64,000 nt of DNA from Bacteroidales bacterium (GCA_016285515.1 JAEEQW010000005.1:62001-126000), one strand, 5' to 3'; counted from the first letter of the stretch, positions 54,120 through 62,482 are shown. Notes: generated from the sequence alone by a model not told the origin. Made by a program: numbers and translations.

Positions 54120-55451
54120 TTATTTCTTTTGAAAATGTCTTGAGTTAAACAACTCAGGATTGATTGTCAATGAAACGAAAGCCCACTGCGGATATCTGTA
54201 ATCACTAGTAGGATTCATGCCCTTAACCTGATATGTTTGGTCACTTGCGAAATAGTAGCTGTATCCGAAATCACACTTTACATATTTCATTATCTTCCAT
54301 GAAAAATCGATATCCACTTCAGCTCCAAGATATGAGCCTGCATCTAAAGTGTTGACAGCATCGTACTTATACGAGTTATTTGTAAGGAAAACATGACCGC
54401 AAAGCTGTGCTGACAAGTTATTGGTAATATTACCAAATGCAGTCATATAGAAATCAGAGAGTCCGTAATCCTTGATGTCTCTCCAATATTCCATGCTTCC
54501 GTTGAATGAGTGGTTGGAGCCATAAAGTTTCTGCCATGTGTGGCTTGTGCCCGAATTATCATCGGCGGAAGTGCCTGAATACATATCAGCACCTAAATTA
54601 AGGCCAAAGGAGTCAAAGAATCTGTAACGGACATTTGCTGCAAGGAGATAAGAGCTTAAATCACCAGGATAACCTAACTCAGGATTACTTTTGCCTTTTC
54701 TAAACTGATAATACCCTGTAAGTATGAATCCGAAAGGATTATCCTTGGAATTGAGTTCCAAGTTAGCTCCTGTTGTGAATCTGTGATAATTAAGCGGATC
54801 GTCAGATGTAGCAACATCATCCTGAAATCTTTCCTGAACGAAAATCGCACTTGCCTTCAGGCCTTTCTTGCCGAGACTCTTCTCAAGATGCAGGAAAGAC
54901 ATTTCCTGATAAATTTTGCTGACATCATACACCAAAGCATAATTTTTAATGGTAGCAGGATTGTTGTAAGCAAGACCCAGGTCAATCTTCAAACCTAAGT
55001 CGCGGTTGTCAAACTTATACAGTACCAAATCATGCGATTTGCCGTAATTTGTCCAACTTGACAACGAGAAAAGCCTGTTGTTGTCGTACTTGAGTCCTTG
55101 ACGACCGACTCTAATGGTTGAATATTTTCCGAACCATACTCCTGCCCACGCCTCGAAAAGTCCGAAATTACCAGTGTGTATGGATTCAGTATTGGTCTGG
55201 CCCCATACCCTTGCATCCTGAAATGTCACTTTCATATCAAGTCTGTGACTTGTAAAAGTGAAACCAATGCGTGACCTTTGAAATATAGGTATAGCAGGGT
55301 TCTGAGTATCGTATAAAGGTTTCTGAAATCCATCACGAAATTCAACTCGCGGACGAAGCTCGGCATCTATTATCAGATCCTGAGCATTTAATCCTGTATA
55401 TATCATCGACATACAGGCAACCATTAATGAAATCTTGTAAATTTTCTTCAT
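54120..55451 (-). CDS. Outer-membrane beta-barrel, alginate-export/porin-like
   Basis: Exported 443-aa protein with signal peptide MKKIYKISLMVACMSMIYTGLNAQ. The mature chain is a succession of amphipathic strands (IDAELRPRVEFRDGF, IGFTFTSHRLDMKVTFQDARVWGQ, VGRQGLKYDNNRLF). It ends in a short strand rather than a classical terminal Phe. The N-terminal RPRVEFRDGF pattern resembles alginate-export family porins. No substrate residues can be named. It is the first gene of a unit with the YeiH-type exporter and a small membrane protein. Confidence 0.82.
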   Translation of the reverse strand: MKKIYKISLMVACMSMIYTGLNAQDLIIDAELRPRVEFRDGFQKPLYDTQNPAIPIFQRSRIGFTFTSHRLDMKVTFQDARVWGQTNTESIHTGNFGLFEAWAGVWFGKYSTIRVGRQGLKYDNNRLFSLSSWTNYGKSHDLVLYKFDNRDLGLKIDLGLAYNNPATIKNYALVYDVSKIYQEMSFLHLEKSLGKKGLKASAIFVQERFQDDVATSDDPLNYHRFTTGANLELNSKDNPFGFILTGYYQFRKGKSNPELGYPGDLSSYLLAANVRYRFFDSFGLNLGADMYSGTSADDNSGTSHTWQKLYGSNHSFNGSMEYWRDIKDYGLSDFYMTAFGNITNNLSAQLCGHVFLTNNSYKYDAVNTLDAGSYLGAEVDIDFSWKIMKYVKCDFGYSYYFASDQTYQVKGMNPTSDYRYPQWAFVSLTINPELFNSRHFQKK

Positions 55452-55494
55452 CTTTTTCTATAATTTTTTCAGTTTATAAGCGAAAATATTTATG

Positions 55495-55502
55495 CAAAAG
55501 TA
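55495..55502 (-). promoter_or_regulatory. Bacteroidota -7 element for the barrel-YeiH unit
   Basis: Reads TACTTTTG on the minus strand, 43 bases upstream of the barrel ATG. A perfect 10-bp inverted repeat begins 34 bases further upstream (55537-55564). Confidence 0.5.
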
Positions 55503-55536
55503 CTTCATTTCAATTAGATAAAATTTTATATTTCAA

Positions 55537-55564
55537 TATAATAGACAATTATTCGTCTATTATA
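55537..55564. promoter_or_regulatory. Perfect 10-bp inverted repeat, putative operator
   Basis: TATAATAGAC and GTCTATTATA are exact inverted copies separated by 8 bases. The site is centred about 52 bases upstream of the barrel -7 element, a position typical of activator sites, and about 90 bases upstream of the PHP phosphatase promoter on the other side. A hairpin function is less likely because no coding region ends here. Confidence 0.5.
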
Positions 55565-55638
55565 AAATGCAGTTTGTCGGTAAAAATCATTATTTCATCC
55601 ATTAAAAATTCATTATGTCTTATTTATTCATAAAATGC

Positions 55639-55646
55639 TAATTTTG
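55639..55646 (+). promoter_or_regulatory. Bacteroidota -7 element for the PHP phosphatase gene
   Basis: TAATTTTG matches TAnnTTTG, 22 bases upstream of the ATG at 55669. Confidence 0.5.
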
Positions 55647-55668
55647 CAGCCCGATTAAAGGAAAAGCT

Positions 55669-56490
55669 ATGAAATGCTCATATAACTACCATACACATTC
55701 ACATTACTGTGACGGCAAAGGAACATTGGAAGACTATATCAAGGAAGCAATTAAAGCAGGTCTTACCGACCTCGGCTTCTCCGGCCATGCTCCTCTTCCA
55801 TTCGACAATTCATTTTCGATTAAGGATGACCAGTATCTCGACTACTGTCATGAAGTCAACATGCTGAAAGAAAAATACTCGGGCATAATCAACATCCACC
55901 TGGGACTCGAAATAGACTACATTCCAGGCGTTCACGATGACTTCAGGCCTCTCGTGGAAAAAGGCCACCTTGATTATTTCATCGGGTCAGTCCATCTCAT
56001 CAACAGAGACCACGGAAATGACCTCTGGATGATTGACGGAAGCAAGATTGAAAGATACGATGAAGGATTCAGGCGTCTTTTCGGAGGAGACATCAAAGCA
56101 GGTGTAAAAGCATTCTATGAGCAGACAAATGAAATGATACTCAGTCAGAAACCACCGATTATAGGACATTTCAACAAGGTGGAGATGAATAACAAAAACA
56201 GATACTTTCTTCCAACTGACAAATGGTATCAAGACCTTGTCAACGAAACGTTAGACATAATCCAAAAATCAGGCTGTATCTGTGAAATCAACACCCGCGG
56301 GATATACAAGATGCGCTATTGGGATTATTATCCGTCAAAGTCAATTCTTAAACTTATGAAAGAAAGAAGAATACCTGTCATGGCAGCCTCAGATGCCCAC
56401 CATCCTTCGGAAGTCGCTCTCCTACTTGATGAAGTGCATGAATATCTCAACGAAATCGGCTACCCGAAAGAACTTATCGGATTCAATTAA
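55669..56490 (+). CDS. Histidinol-phosphatase-like PHP-domain protein (HisJ/HisK type)
   Basis: PHP-family metal-dependent phosphatase of 273 aa. The metal site residues are spread as in the family: YHTHSHYCDGKG, GFSGHAPLP, LGLEIDY, GSVHLI and MAASDAHHPSEV. Relatives dephosphorylate L-histidinol phosphate in histidine synthesis, and the substrate assignment rests on overall similarity. No other his gene is in the window. It is monocistronic, and a GC-rich hairpin separates it from the rnf operon that converges on it. Confidence 0.88.
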   Translation: MKCSYNYHTHSHYCDGKGTLEDYIKEAIKAGLTDLGFSGHAPLPFDNSFSIKDDQYLDYCHEVNMLKEKYSGIINIHLGLEIDYIPGVHDDFRPLVEKGHLDYFIGSVHLINRDHGNDLWMIDGSKIERYDEGFRRLFGGDIKAGVKAFYEQTNEMILSQKPPIIGHFNKVEMNNKNRYFLPTDKWYQDLVNETLDIIQKSGCICEINTRGIYKMRYWDYYPSKSILKLMKERRIPVMAASDAHHPSEVALLLDEVHEYLNEIGYPKELIGFN

Positions 56491-56537
56491 TCCGCATATA
56501 TTGGGGTTTATCAAGGGCAGCAATGAAGTCCGGCACA

Positions 56538-56568
56538 GCGGAGACTTCCATGTTCCTGAAGTCTCCGC
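56538..56568. terminator. GC-rich 11-bp hairpin between the PHP gene and rnfA
   Basis: GCGGAGACTTC and GAAGTCTCCGC are perfect inverted copies with a 9-base loop, 48 bases after the PHP gene stop and 7 bases after the rnfA stop. No T-run follows on either strand, so it is either an atypical terminator or a 3-prime-end stabilising stem for one or both converging transcripts. Confidence 0.5.
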
Positions 56569-56575
56569 AATCAGA

Positions 56576-57148
56576 TTATACCAATCCGGAAAATCCCATG
56601 AATGCCATGGCAAGGAGACCGGCTGTCACAAGGGCAATCGGTGTGCCTTTCATGCCTTCCGGGACATTCGCTGTCTCCATCTGCTCGCGTATGCCTGCGA
56701 AAAGAATCAGCGCGAAGGCGAAACCTACTGCAATTGAAGCGGAATACACAATACCTTCAAGGAGATTATATTCTTTTTGAATGGTCAGGATTGCGATACC
56801 GAGGACTGCACAGTTCGTTGTGATAAGCGGCAGGAAGATTCCAAGTGCCTGATACAACGGCGGAGCAATTTTCTTCAGCACAATTTCAACAATTTGCACC
56901 AATGATGCAATGACGAGAATAAACGTCAAAGTCTGCAGGAACTGCAGTCCGAAAGCATCCAACACATAATGCTGTATCAGCCAGGTAACCATGGTGGCAA
57001 GCACCATAACAAACAATACAGCAGCACTCATACCCACCGCAGTATTAACCTTCTTGGATACGCCAATAAAAGGACAAATGCCCAAAAACTGCGAAAGCAC
57101 AACATTATTGACGAAAATCGATGAGATTATAATGATTATATATTTCAT
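56576..57148 (-). CDS. rnfA: Rnf complex subunit A
   Basis: Integral subunit of the ion-translocating ferredoxin:NAD+ oxidoreductase. At 190 aa it has six hydrophobic segments, opening VNNVVLSQFLGICPFIGVSKK, with the conserved LQTLTFILVIASLVQIVEI and LPLITTNCAVLGIAIL. The cysteines in these two half-membrane regions are those reported to hold an iron-sulfur cluster at the RnfA-RnfE interface. It is the last gene of the rnfBCDGEA operon. Confidence 0.95.
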   Translation of the reverse strand: MKYIIIIISSIFVNNVVLSQFLGICPFIGVSKKVNTAVGMSAAVLFVMVLATMVTWLIQHYVLDAFGLQFLQTLTFILVIASLVQIVEIVLKKIAPPLYQALGIFLPLITTNCAVLGIAILTIQKEYNLLEGIVYSASIAVGFAFALILFAGIREQMETANVPEGMKGTPIALVTAGLLAMAFMGFSGLV

Positions 57149-57156
57149 AGTGTCAG

Positions 57157-57744
57157 TTATTTAAGTTTTTTCACAAGCATATTGGCAATGGCCATCAGAA
57201 ATCCAAGACATATAAAAGCGCCTGGTGCCATGATGAACATCAGTGCACCGTCACCACTGAATATCTTGTAGTTGAAAATTGACAGCGTTCCCAAGAACTC
57301 TCTTAACATGCCGAGTACTGTCAAGGCAATAGCATATCCTATTCCCATTCCAAGACCATCAATTATTGATGAGAAAACGTCATTCTTTGATGCAAAAGCC
57401 TCGGCACGTCCGAGAACGATGCAGTTGACTACAATCAGAGGAATGAACAGTCCCAATGACTCATACAAAGAAGGGATGTATGCCTGAAGCGAAAGGTCAA
57501 CAATAGTCACGAACGTGGCAATTATTACAATGAACGCAGGAATTCGAATATCATCGGAAATAAAATTTTTCAGAAGTGATATGAACATATTCGACATCGC
57601 AAGCACAAATGTGACTGCAAGTCCCATACTGAAGCCATTGATGGCTGACGTGGTCACTGCAAGTGTCGGACACGTTCCGAGCACTAATACGAGTATTGGG
57701 TTTTCTCTCAGAAGACCTTTGGAAAAGTTTTGTAGTTGGTTCAT
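57157..57744 (-). CDS. rnfE: Rnf complex subunit E
   Basis: Membrane subunit paralogous to RnfA, 195 aa, with GLLRENPILVLVLGTCPTLAVTTSA and PLIVVNCIVLGRAEAFASK as the characteristic inverted half repeats containing the cluster cysteines. Its start overlaps the rnfG stop by 4 bases and rnfA follows after 8. Confidence 0.95.
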   Translation of the reverse strand: MNQLQNFSKGLLRENPILVLVLGTCPTLAVTTSAINGFSMGLAVTFVLAMSNMFISLLKNFISDDIRIPAFIVIIATFVTIVDLSLQAYIPSLYESLGLFIPLIVVNCIVLGRAEAFASKNDVFSSIIDGLGMGIGYAIALTVLGMLREFLGTLSIFNYKIFSGDGALMFIMAPGAFICLGFLMAIANMLVKKLK

Positions 57745-58325
57745 TGATTGCCTCCTTTCTGGGAAAGATAAGTCTGATATGCAAGATCCATGGCACGGCA
57801 GTATGCACGCGATGAGATTGTTGCAGCCGTGATGGCATCAACATCTCCCCCGTCCTTTTTGACTTTAGGTGTGAAGGAAGAAAGGTTTTTACCAAACCAT
57901 TGCGTTATAAAATGGCTTTCGGTATCGGCCATTTTTGCACCAAGTCCCGGAGTCTCACCTTGTTTCAAAGGAACATCCTTTATGACATTGCCGTTTTCAT
58001 CAAATCCTACGATAATTTCAATATATCCGTTGAATCCATTGTTGTCGTATGATTTTACAGCAGTTCCGATGTACTCTCCATCCTTATTGAAAGCCTTGTA
58101 AAATGTAAGGCTGTCTTCGCCAATGGCTGATTTCACCTTATATTCCTCAAATCTGTCAAGTCCGGGGACAACATCGGAAATGGCCTTGTTCAACTTCGTT
58201 TCCTGCACCTTGGCAATAGGTTCCTTTGTGACGATATACACCAGTGCAAGAAGAGATGAGGTTATTGCTGCTATCAGTCCAAGGACAATAACCATATTTG
58301 GGAGTGTGGATTTAAGCTTTTGCAT
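57741..58325 (-). CDS. rnfG: Rnf complex subunit G (covalent FMN protein)
   Basis: Periplasmic flavoprotein of 194 aa anchored by one N-terminal helix (about 10-32). FMN is attached through a threonine in the S/T-G/A-A-T motif, here T169 in DAITAATISS. ETPGLGAKM precedes it as in the family. It overlaps rnfD by 14 bases and rnfE by 4. It passes electrons within the complex between RnfD and the RnfA/E pair. Confidence 0.95.
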   Translation of the reverse strand: MQKLKSTLPNMVIVLGLIAAITSSLLALVYIVTKEPIAKVQETKLNKAISDVVPGLDRFEEYKVKSAIGEDSLTFYKAFNKDGEYIGTAVKSYDNNGFNGYIEIIVGFDENGNVIKDVPLKQGETPGLGAKMADTESHFITQWFGKNLSSFTPKVKKDGGDVDAITAATISSRAYCRAMDLAYQTYLSQKGGNQ

Positions 58326-59328
58326 TTTTCACCTCCTTTACTACGCCGAAACGATGAGGTTTGAAACCTCTGTTGATTAATGGAACAAATGCATTCATGA
58401 TTAATATTGCGAATGATACGCCTTCAGGGTATGACCCGAAATCTCTGATTAATATTGTCAGAAGGCCGCAGCCTGCACCGAAAACCAGCTTTCCGGCTGC
58501 TGTCATCGGTGAAGTCACCATGTCTGTTGCCATGAAAATGGCTCCCAACATCATACCACCTACAACCAGATGATAATGCGGTGCAATGAATTTTGCAGGG
58601 TTAACAAGATAAAGTATGCCGGCAAAAACGAAAGCCGAACCCAAAAAGGCTACCGGCACGTGCCATGTTATCACCTTTCTTATAAGAAGAAATATACCTC
58701 CCACCAACAAAGCGAGTGCTGAAATCTCGCCAATGGAACCACCAACTGTTCCCATAAAGTGATCCATAATGCTAAAGTTGCTGACAGCTTCGACACCACC
58801 CTGCTTTATGGCTCCCAAGAATGTAGGACCTGTAAGCGCATCTACATCCGCAGAATTGATTCCGTTAAAAAACAAGGAGCCTCTTGTTACCAAAGGTTTT
58901 GGCCACAAAGTCATCTGTACTGGAAATGATATCAGCAGGAACGCACGTCCCACCAAAGCCGGATTGAAGATATTGTTGCCGAGACCGCCGAAAGCCATCT
59001 TCGCAACACCAATGGCTATCAAAGAGCCTATAACGATGCAATACCATGGTAATGAACTTGGTACGTTGAGTCCCAGGAGTATTCCGGTAACCACTGCCGA
59101 CAAGTCGCCAAGTGTCGATTCCCTTTTCATCAGGAATTTCTCTATACACCATTCAAAGAACATACACGAAGCCACTGACAACAATAACACCTTCAGAGCG
59201 CCCCAGCCAAAACACAGCAACGACACTAATATCGCCGGAAGCAAAGCCAGGCACACATCCAGCATTATCCTACTAACAGATTCCCGCCCATGTACATGTG
59301 GTGAACCTGATACATTCAATAAACTCAT
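58312..59328 (-). CDS. rnfD: Rnf complex subunit D (membrane FMN protein)
   Basis: Membrane subunit of 338 aa homologous to NqrB, with about nine helices. It has FGGLGNNIFNPALVGRAFLL and MLGAIFMATDMVTSPMT, conserved in the family. The covalent FMN site is probably T169 in DALTGPTFL; the usual alanine before the threonine is replaced by proline (P168). A short N-terminal soluble segment carries HVHGRESVSRIMLDV. It starts 5 bases after the rnfC stop. Confidence 0.94.
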   Translation of the reverse strand: MSLLNVSGSPHVHGRESVSRIMLDVCLALLPAILVSLLCFGWGALKVLLLSVASCMFFEWCIEKFLMKRESTLGDLSAVVTGILLGLNVPSSLPWYCIVIGSLIAIGVAKMAFGGLGNNIFNPALVGRAFLLISFPVQMTLWPKPLVTRGSLFFNGINSADVDALTGPTFLGAIKQGGVEAVSNFSIMDHFMGTVGGSIGEISALALLVGGIFLLIRKVITWHVPVAFLGSAFVFAGILYLVNPAKFIAPHYHLVVGGMMLGAIFMATDMVTSPMTAAGKLVFGAGCGLLTILIRDFGSYPEGVSFAILIMNAFVPLINRGFKPHRFGVVKEVKNAKA

Positions 59329-59333
59329 AATTA

Positions 59334-60671
59334 TTATTTCTTAATGTTTCTACTTCTAATTATTTGACCTACTGTACGTTTGCCAACTCGTATATAATCC
59401 ACAAGAGGTCGGAACGATGGACATGTGAATTGACAAGACCCGCATTCTATGCAGTCCATGACATGCGCCTCTTCAACTTTATCCCAGTTCTGCAGCTTGG
59501 AATATGAAGCAATGAGATAAGGCTCAAGCCCCATCGGACATGCGTCGAGACATTTTCCGCAACGGATACAGTTCTGTTCCTCATGTCTCTGGCTCTCCCC
59601 TTTTGTCATCATCAGAACTCCGGACGTGCCCTTTGTAACAGCGACATCAAGTGAGACAAGTGCCTTGCCCATCATAGGCCCACCACTTATCACCTTGCCG
59701 CAGTTATCATAGTCAGGATTCACTGCTTCAAGCATCTTGGAAATAGGAGTACCTGTTCGCACAAGGAAATTTGAAGGTTTTCTGACAGGGTAGCCTGTAA
59801 CAGTTACTATTCTCTCAAAAAGAGGTTGATTCTTCTGCACTGCATAATACGTGGCGTATGAAGTACCCACATTGTCAACCACACAGCCAACATCGATAGG
59901 AAGTCTGCCCGAAGGGACTTCACGACCAGTTATAGCTTTAATCAATTGTTTTTCAGCCCCCTGAGGATATTTCATCTTTAATGGAACCACTGTTATTCCT
60001 TCAACATGAGATGCTTTTTCTGTAAGCAGTTCTATCGCCTCAGGCTTATTGTTCTCTATGCCGAGGAATGCCTGATTCGTACCAAGAGCCTTCATCTGAA
60101 TCTGAATACCGACAATGATTTCATCACTATGCTCCATCATCAGCCTATAGTCGGACGTAAGGTACGGTTCACATTCCACACCATTTATGATAAGGTATTC
60201 TGCGGTTTTACCTTCAGGTATTGCATACTTCACATGGGTAGGAAATGCTGCACCGCCAAGACCGACGATACCCATTTCCTTCATCTTTGCAACTATCTGC
60301 TGCTTGTCGAGCTTGATTTCACTGACAAGCTCAGGTGAACGGTCTATGGATTCATTCCACTCATCACCCTCAACTTTAATGATTACAGTAGGGACTTTGT
60401 ATCCGCTCGCATCTATCCATTCATCGACTTTCTCGACAGTGCCCGACACGGAAGAGTGGATGTTTGCCGACATAAAACTTGAAGCTTCCGCGATAAGGTC
60501 ACCGACTTTCACCTTGTCACCCTTCTGCACCACAGCCTTAGCAGGTGCACCGAGGTGCTGATTCAGGTAGATGTATGCTATTTCAGGAATCGGGAAGGTT
60601 TCTATTGCCGCATTACGCGATATTTTATTGTCAGGTGGATGAACGCCACCTTTTTTAAAGGTTTTCAACAT
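59334..60671 (-). CDS. rnfC: Rnf complex subunit C (NADH-binding)
   Basis: Peripheral subunit of 445 aa that carries the NAD(H) site and FMN. It begins FKKGGVHPPDNK and has GIVGLGGAAFPTHVKY and the NGVECEPYLTSDYRLM stretch of the NuoF-like fold. Two [4Fe-4S] motifs close the protein, CIRCGKCLDACPMG and CIECGSCQFTCP. It lies 19 bases after the rnfB stop. Length and order are normal for Bacteroidota. Confidence 0.96.
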   Translation of the reverse strand: MLKTFKKGGVHPPDNKISRNAAIETFPIPEIAYIYLNQHLGAPAKAVVQKGDKVKVGDLIAEASSFMSANIHSSVSGTVEKVDEWIDASGYKVPTVIIKVEGDEWNESIDRSPELVSEIKLDKQQIVAKMKEMGIVGLGGAAFPTHVKYAIPEGKTAEYLIINGVECEPYLTSDYRLMMEHSDEIIVGIQIQMKALGTNQAFLGIENNKPEAIELLTEKASHVEGITVVPLKMKYPQGAEKQLIKAITGREVPSGRLPIDVGCVVDNVGTSYATYYAVQKNQPLFERIVTVTGYPVRKPSNFLVRTGTPISKMLEAVNPDYDNCGKVISGGPMMGKALVSLDVAVTKGTSGVLMMTKGESQRHEEQNCIRCGKCLDACPMGLEPYLIASYSKLQNWDKVEEAHVMDCIECGSCQFTCPSFRPLVDYIRVGKRTVGQIIRSRNIKK

Positions 60672-60690
60672 GATTGGTATATTGATAAAA

Positions 60691-61554
60691 TTAATTTTCT
60701 ACATTTACAACATTCTGTGGGGTTTCAACCACTTTCTTAGGAGGGAAATTGACTGCGTGTATTGCACCTGTCGGACACTCTTCAACGCATTTTCTGCACA
60801 TTTTGCATTTGTTGAAATCAATGTACGCATGATTCTTATCAAGAGAAATAGCCTCGAACGGGCATACCTTGACACACTTTCCACAACCAATGCAGGCATT
60901 GTCGCAGTTTTTCTTTGCAACAGCACCCTTTTCAGCATTGACACACGACACGAACACTCTGCGGTTCTTAGGGCCTTTGTTTCTCAGTTCGATGATACTA
61001 CGAGGACATGCACGGGCACATGCTCCACAGCCAGTACATTTCTCGTCGTCAACGACAGGCAGACCTGTAGTCTTGTCGATTGATATCGCATCGAATTTAC
61101 ATGCACGGGTACAGTCGCCGCAACCTAAACAACCATAACGACAGCCGCTTTCGCCTGAAAACAGCGAATTAGCGTATGCACATGACTGAATGCCATCATA
61201 CTGCGACTTGGATTTGGCCGCAGCAAATGAGCCGGCACATCTGACAACTGCAACTTTCGGCACGGCAGCAACAGCCTCCACTCCAATAACGGATGCTATC
61301 TTTGTCATCACCTCATTGCCGCCGACCGGACATGAAGGTCCGTCAATATCGCCCCTTTTTACTATCGCCTCGGCTAAATTCCGACAACCAGCCAACCCGC
61401 AACCACCGCAGTTAGCACCCGGCAACAACGCAGCAACCTTACCTATTCGTTCATCTTCTTCAACCTTGAATTTCTGCGCTGTGAAATACAACAACGCAGC
61501 CGCTATCACACCTATCAAGGTGAGAGCGACAACAGCATAAATTAGGATACTCAT
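60691..61554 (-). CDS. rnfB: Rnf complex subunit B (ferredoxin-accepting)
   Basis: Electron-entry subunit of 287 aa. One N-terminal membrane helix (about 3-24) precedes a CGGCGLAGC motif binding a [4Fe-4S] cluster (Fer4_12-like). Several ferredoxin-type CxxCxxCxxxC motifs follow (GCGDCTRACKF, GCGACARACPRS, GCGKCVKVCPFE, MCRKCVEECPTG). It receives electrons from reduced ferredoxin and starts the rnfBCDGEA operon, which exploits the ferredoxin-NAD+ redox gap to pump Na+ or H+. Confidence 0.96.
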   Translation of the reverse strand: MSILIYAVVALTLIGVIAAALLYFTAQKFKVEEDERIGKVAALLPGANCGGCGLAGCRNLAEAIVKRGDIDGPSCPVGGNEVMTKIASVIGVEAVAAVPKVAVVRCAGSFAAAKSKSQYDGIQSCAYANSLFSGESGCRYGCLGCGDCTRACKFDAISIDKTTGLPVVDDEKCTGCGACARACPRSIIELRNKGPKNRRVFVSCVNAEKGAVAKKNCDNACIGCGKCVKVCPFEAISLDKNHAYIDFNKCKMCRKCVEECPTGAIHAVNFPPKKVVETPQNVVNVEN

Positions 61555-61574
61555 ATATATTTGTTTTGATTTTG

Positions 61575-61582
61575 CAAATATA
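61575..61582 (-). promoter_or_regulatory. Bacteroidota -7 element for the rnf operon
   Basis: Reads TATATTTG on the minus strand, 20 bases upstream of the rnfB ATG. Confidence 0.5.
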
Positions 61583-61670
61583 ACAATTATCTATCTATTC
61601 TTTACCCCAACCACTTGAGAATTTTTTAAAAATTTTTTTTCAAAAAAACGTATTATTTAAAAAAATGTAT

Positions 61671-61678
61671 TACTTTTG
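61671..61678 (+). promoter_or_regulatory. Bacteroidota -7 element for tRNA-Val
   Basis: TACTTTTG matches TAnnTTTG, 35 bases upstream of the mature tRNA 5-prime end. Confidence 0.5.
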
Positions 61679-61713
61679 CAACCGTTTTCAAACAACCTAT
61701 TGAAACGTCTCTT

Positions 61714-61791
61714 GGGAGTTTAGCTCAGTTGGTTTAGAGCATCTGCCTTACAAGCAGAGGGTCACAAGTTCGACTCTTGTAACTCCCACCA
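61714..61791 (+). tRNA. tRNA-Val (anticodon TAC)
   Basis: Complete cloverleaf. The acceptor GGGAGTT pairs with AACTCCC, the D stem GCTC with GAGC, the anticodon stem TCTGC with GCAGA around loop CTTACAA, and the T stem ACAAG with CTTGT around TTCGACT. The anticodon TAC reads valine GUA and GUG. Discriminator A and an encoded CCA follow. It has its own promoter element and terminator and sits between rnfB and a small membrane protein gene. I saw no integrase or direct repeats that would mark it as an attachment site. Confidence 0.97.
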
Positions 61792-61816
61792 AAAAGCTGC
61801 TTAAGCAGCTTTTTTT
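61791..61816 (+). terminator. Intrinsic terminator of tRNA-Val, bidirectional
   Basis: AAAAA, then GCTGC-TTAA-GCAGC, then a run of seven T. Because an A-run precedes the stem, it can also stop the converging gene on the minus strand, whose stop codon is at 61829. Confidence 0.9.
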
Positions 61817-61828
61817 TGCCCCTTTATC

Positions 61829-62467
61829 TTATCTATTCAATTTGTTCACATGAAGATACCACCCTGCGACAAGAGTTATCAATAGAAACAGGATGATTAA
61901 CCATATACTGGATTTGAAAGCTAAGGTCAAAACAAGGCATATTGTTGATAATGAAGTGAATATGCGTGCCAAATTCACCTTCAGCGAATCCTCGTCATGA
62001 TTACGCTTATTGGTTCTTATATCCGAAAACATCTGAAGACACCCGAAAATAAGTACAATCATACCTAAATAAATGAAATAGCTGAAAGGTTTGTATTCTA
62101 TCAGCAACTCGCAGTTGTCGTCACCAGTCTCTGGTATAGTCTCAAATGCAATACTGCCGTTATTATATAAATAAGGTCTCCCCTCCCTAACTTTTATCAT
62201 TCTCGGATTCTCACCTATGTATTTTATGATGGCTGAAACTCTGACTGTACTTCCAAATTTATCCTTTTCCATTTCAATTATCTGAAGTTCAAGGCTGTAT
62301 GGAAGCTGTTTGACACCTGTCTTTTCCGAATAACAAATATTATTCTCAACAGATTTATAGAGTTTCATCTGATATGTTCTGTTGAAAAAAAATGACAGCA
62401 AGGCAAATATAATTATGGTCAGCTGTCCTGCATGCACACAGATGAACGATGTTCGTTTCCAGTTCAT
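61829..62467 (-). CDS. Membrane protein of unknown function, 212 aa
   Basis: Not firmly recognised. It has one N-terminal helix (about 12-30), an extracytoplasmic beta-rich segment (about 35-125, with QLPYSLELQIIEMEKDKFG and SAIIKYIGENP) and then three helices. The helix, periplasmic domain, helices layout and the PYSLELQ stretch loosely recall ResB-like cytochrome c biogenesis proteins, but this is a weak impression. No heme or cysteine motif is present. The gene starts 15 bases after the K+/H+ antiporter stop and is probably co-transcribed with it. Confidence 0.7.
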   Translation of the reverse strand: MNWKRTSFICVHAGQLTIIIFALLSFFFNRTYQMKLYKSVENNICYSEKTGVKQLPYSLELQIIEMEKDKFGSTVRVSAIIKYIGENPRMIKVREGRPYLYNNGSIAFETIPETGDDNCELLIEYKPFSYFIYLGMIVLIFGCLQMFSDIRTNKRNHDEDSLKVNLARIFTSLSTICLVLTLAFKSSIWLIILFLLITLVAGWYLHVNKLNR

Positions 62468-62482
62468 AACGTAATTAGGGCA

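Noticed and set aside
61714-61791. tRNA-Val as an integration site for a mobile element
   Set aside because: No integrase gene, no direct repeat of the tRNA end and ordinary core genes on both sides.
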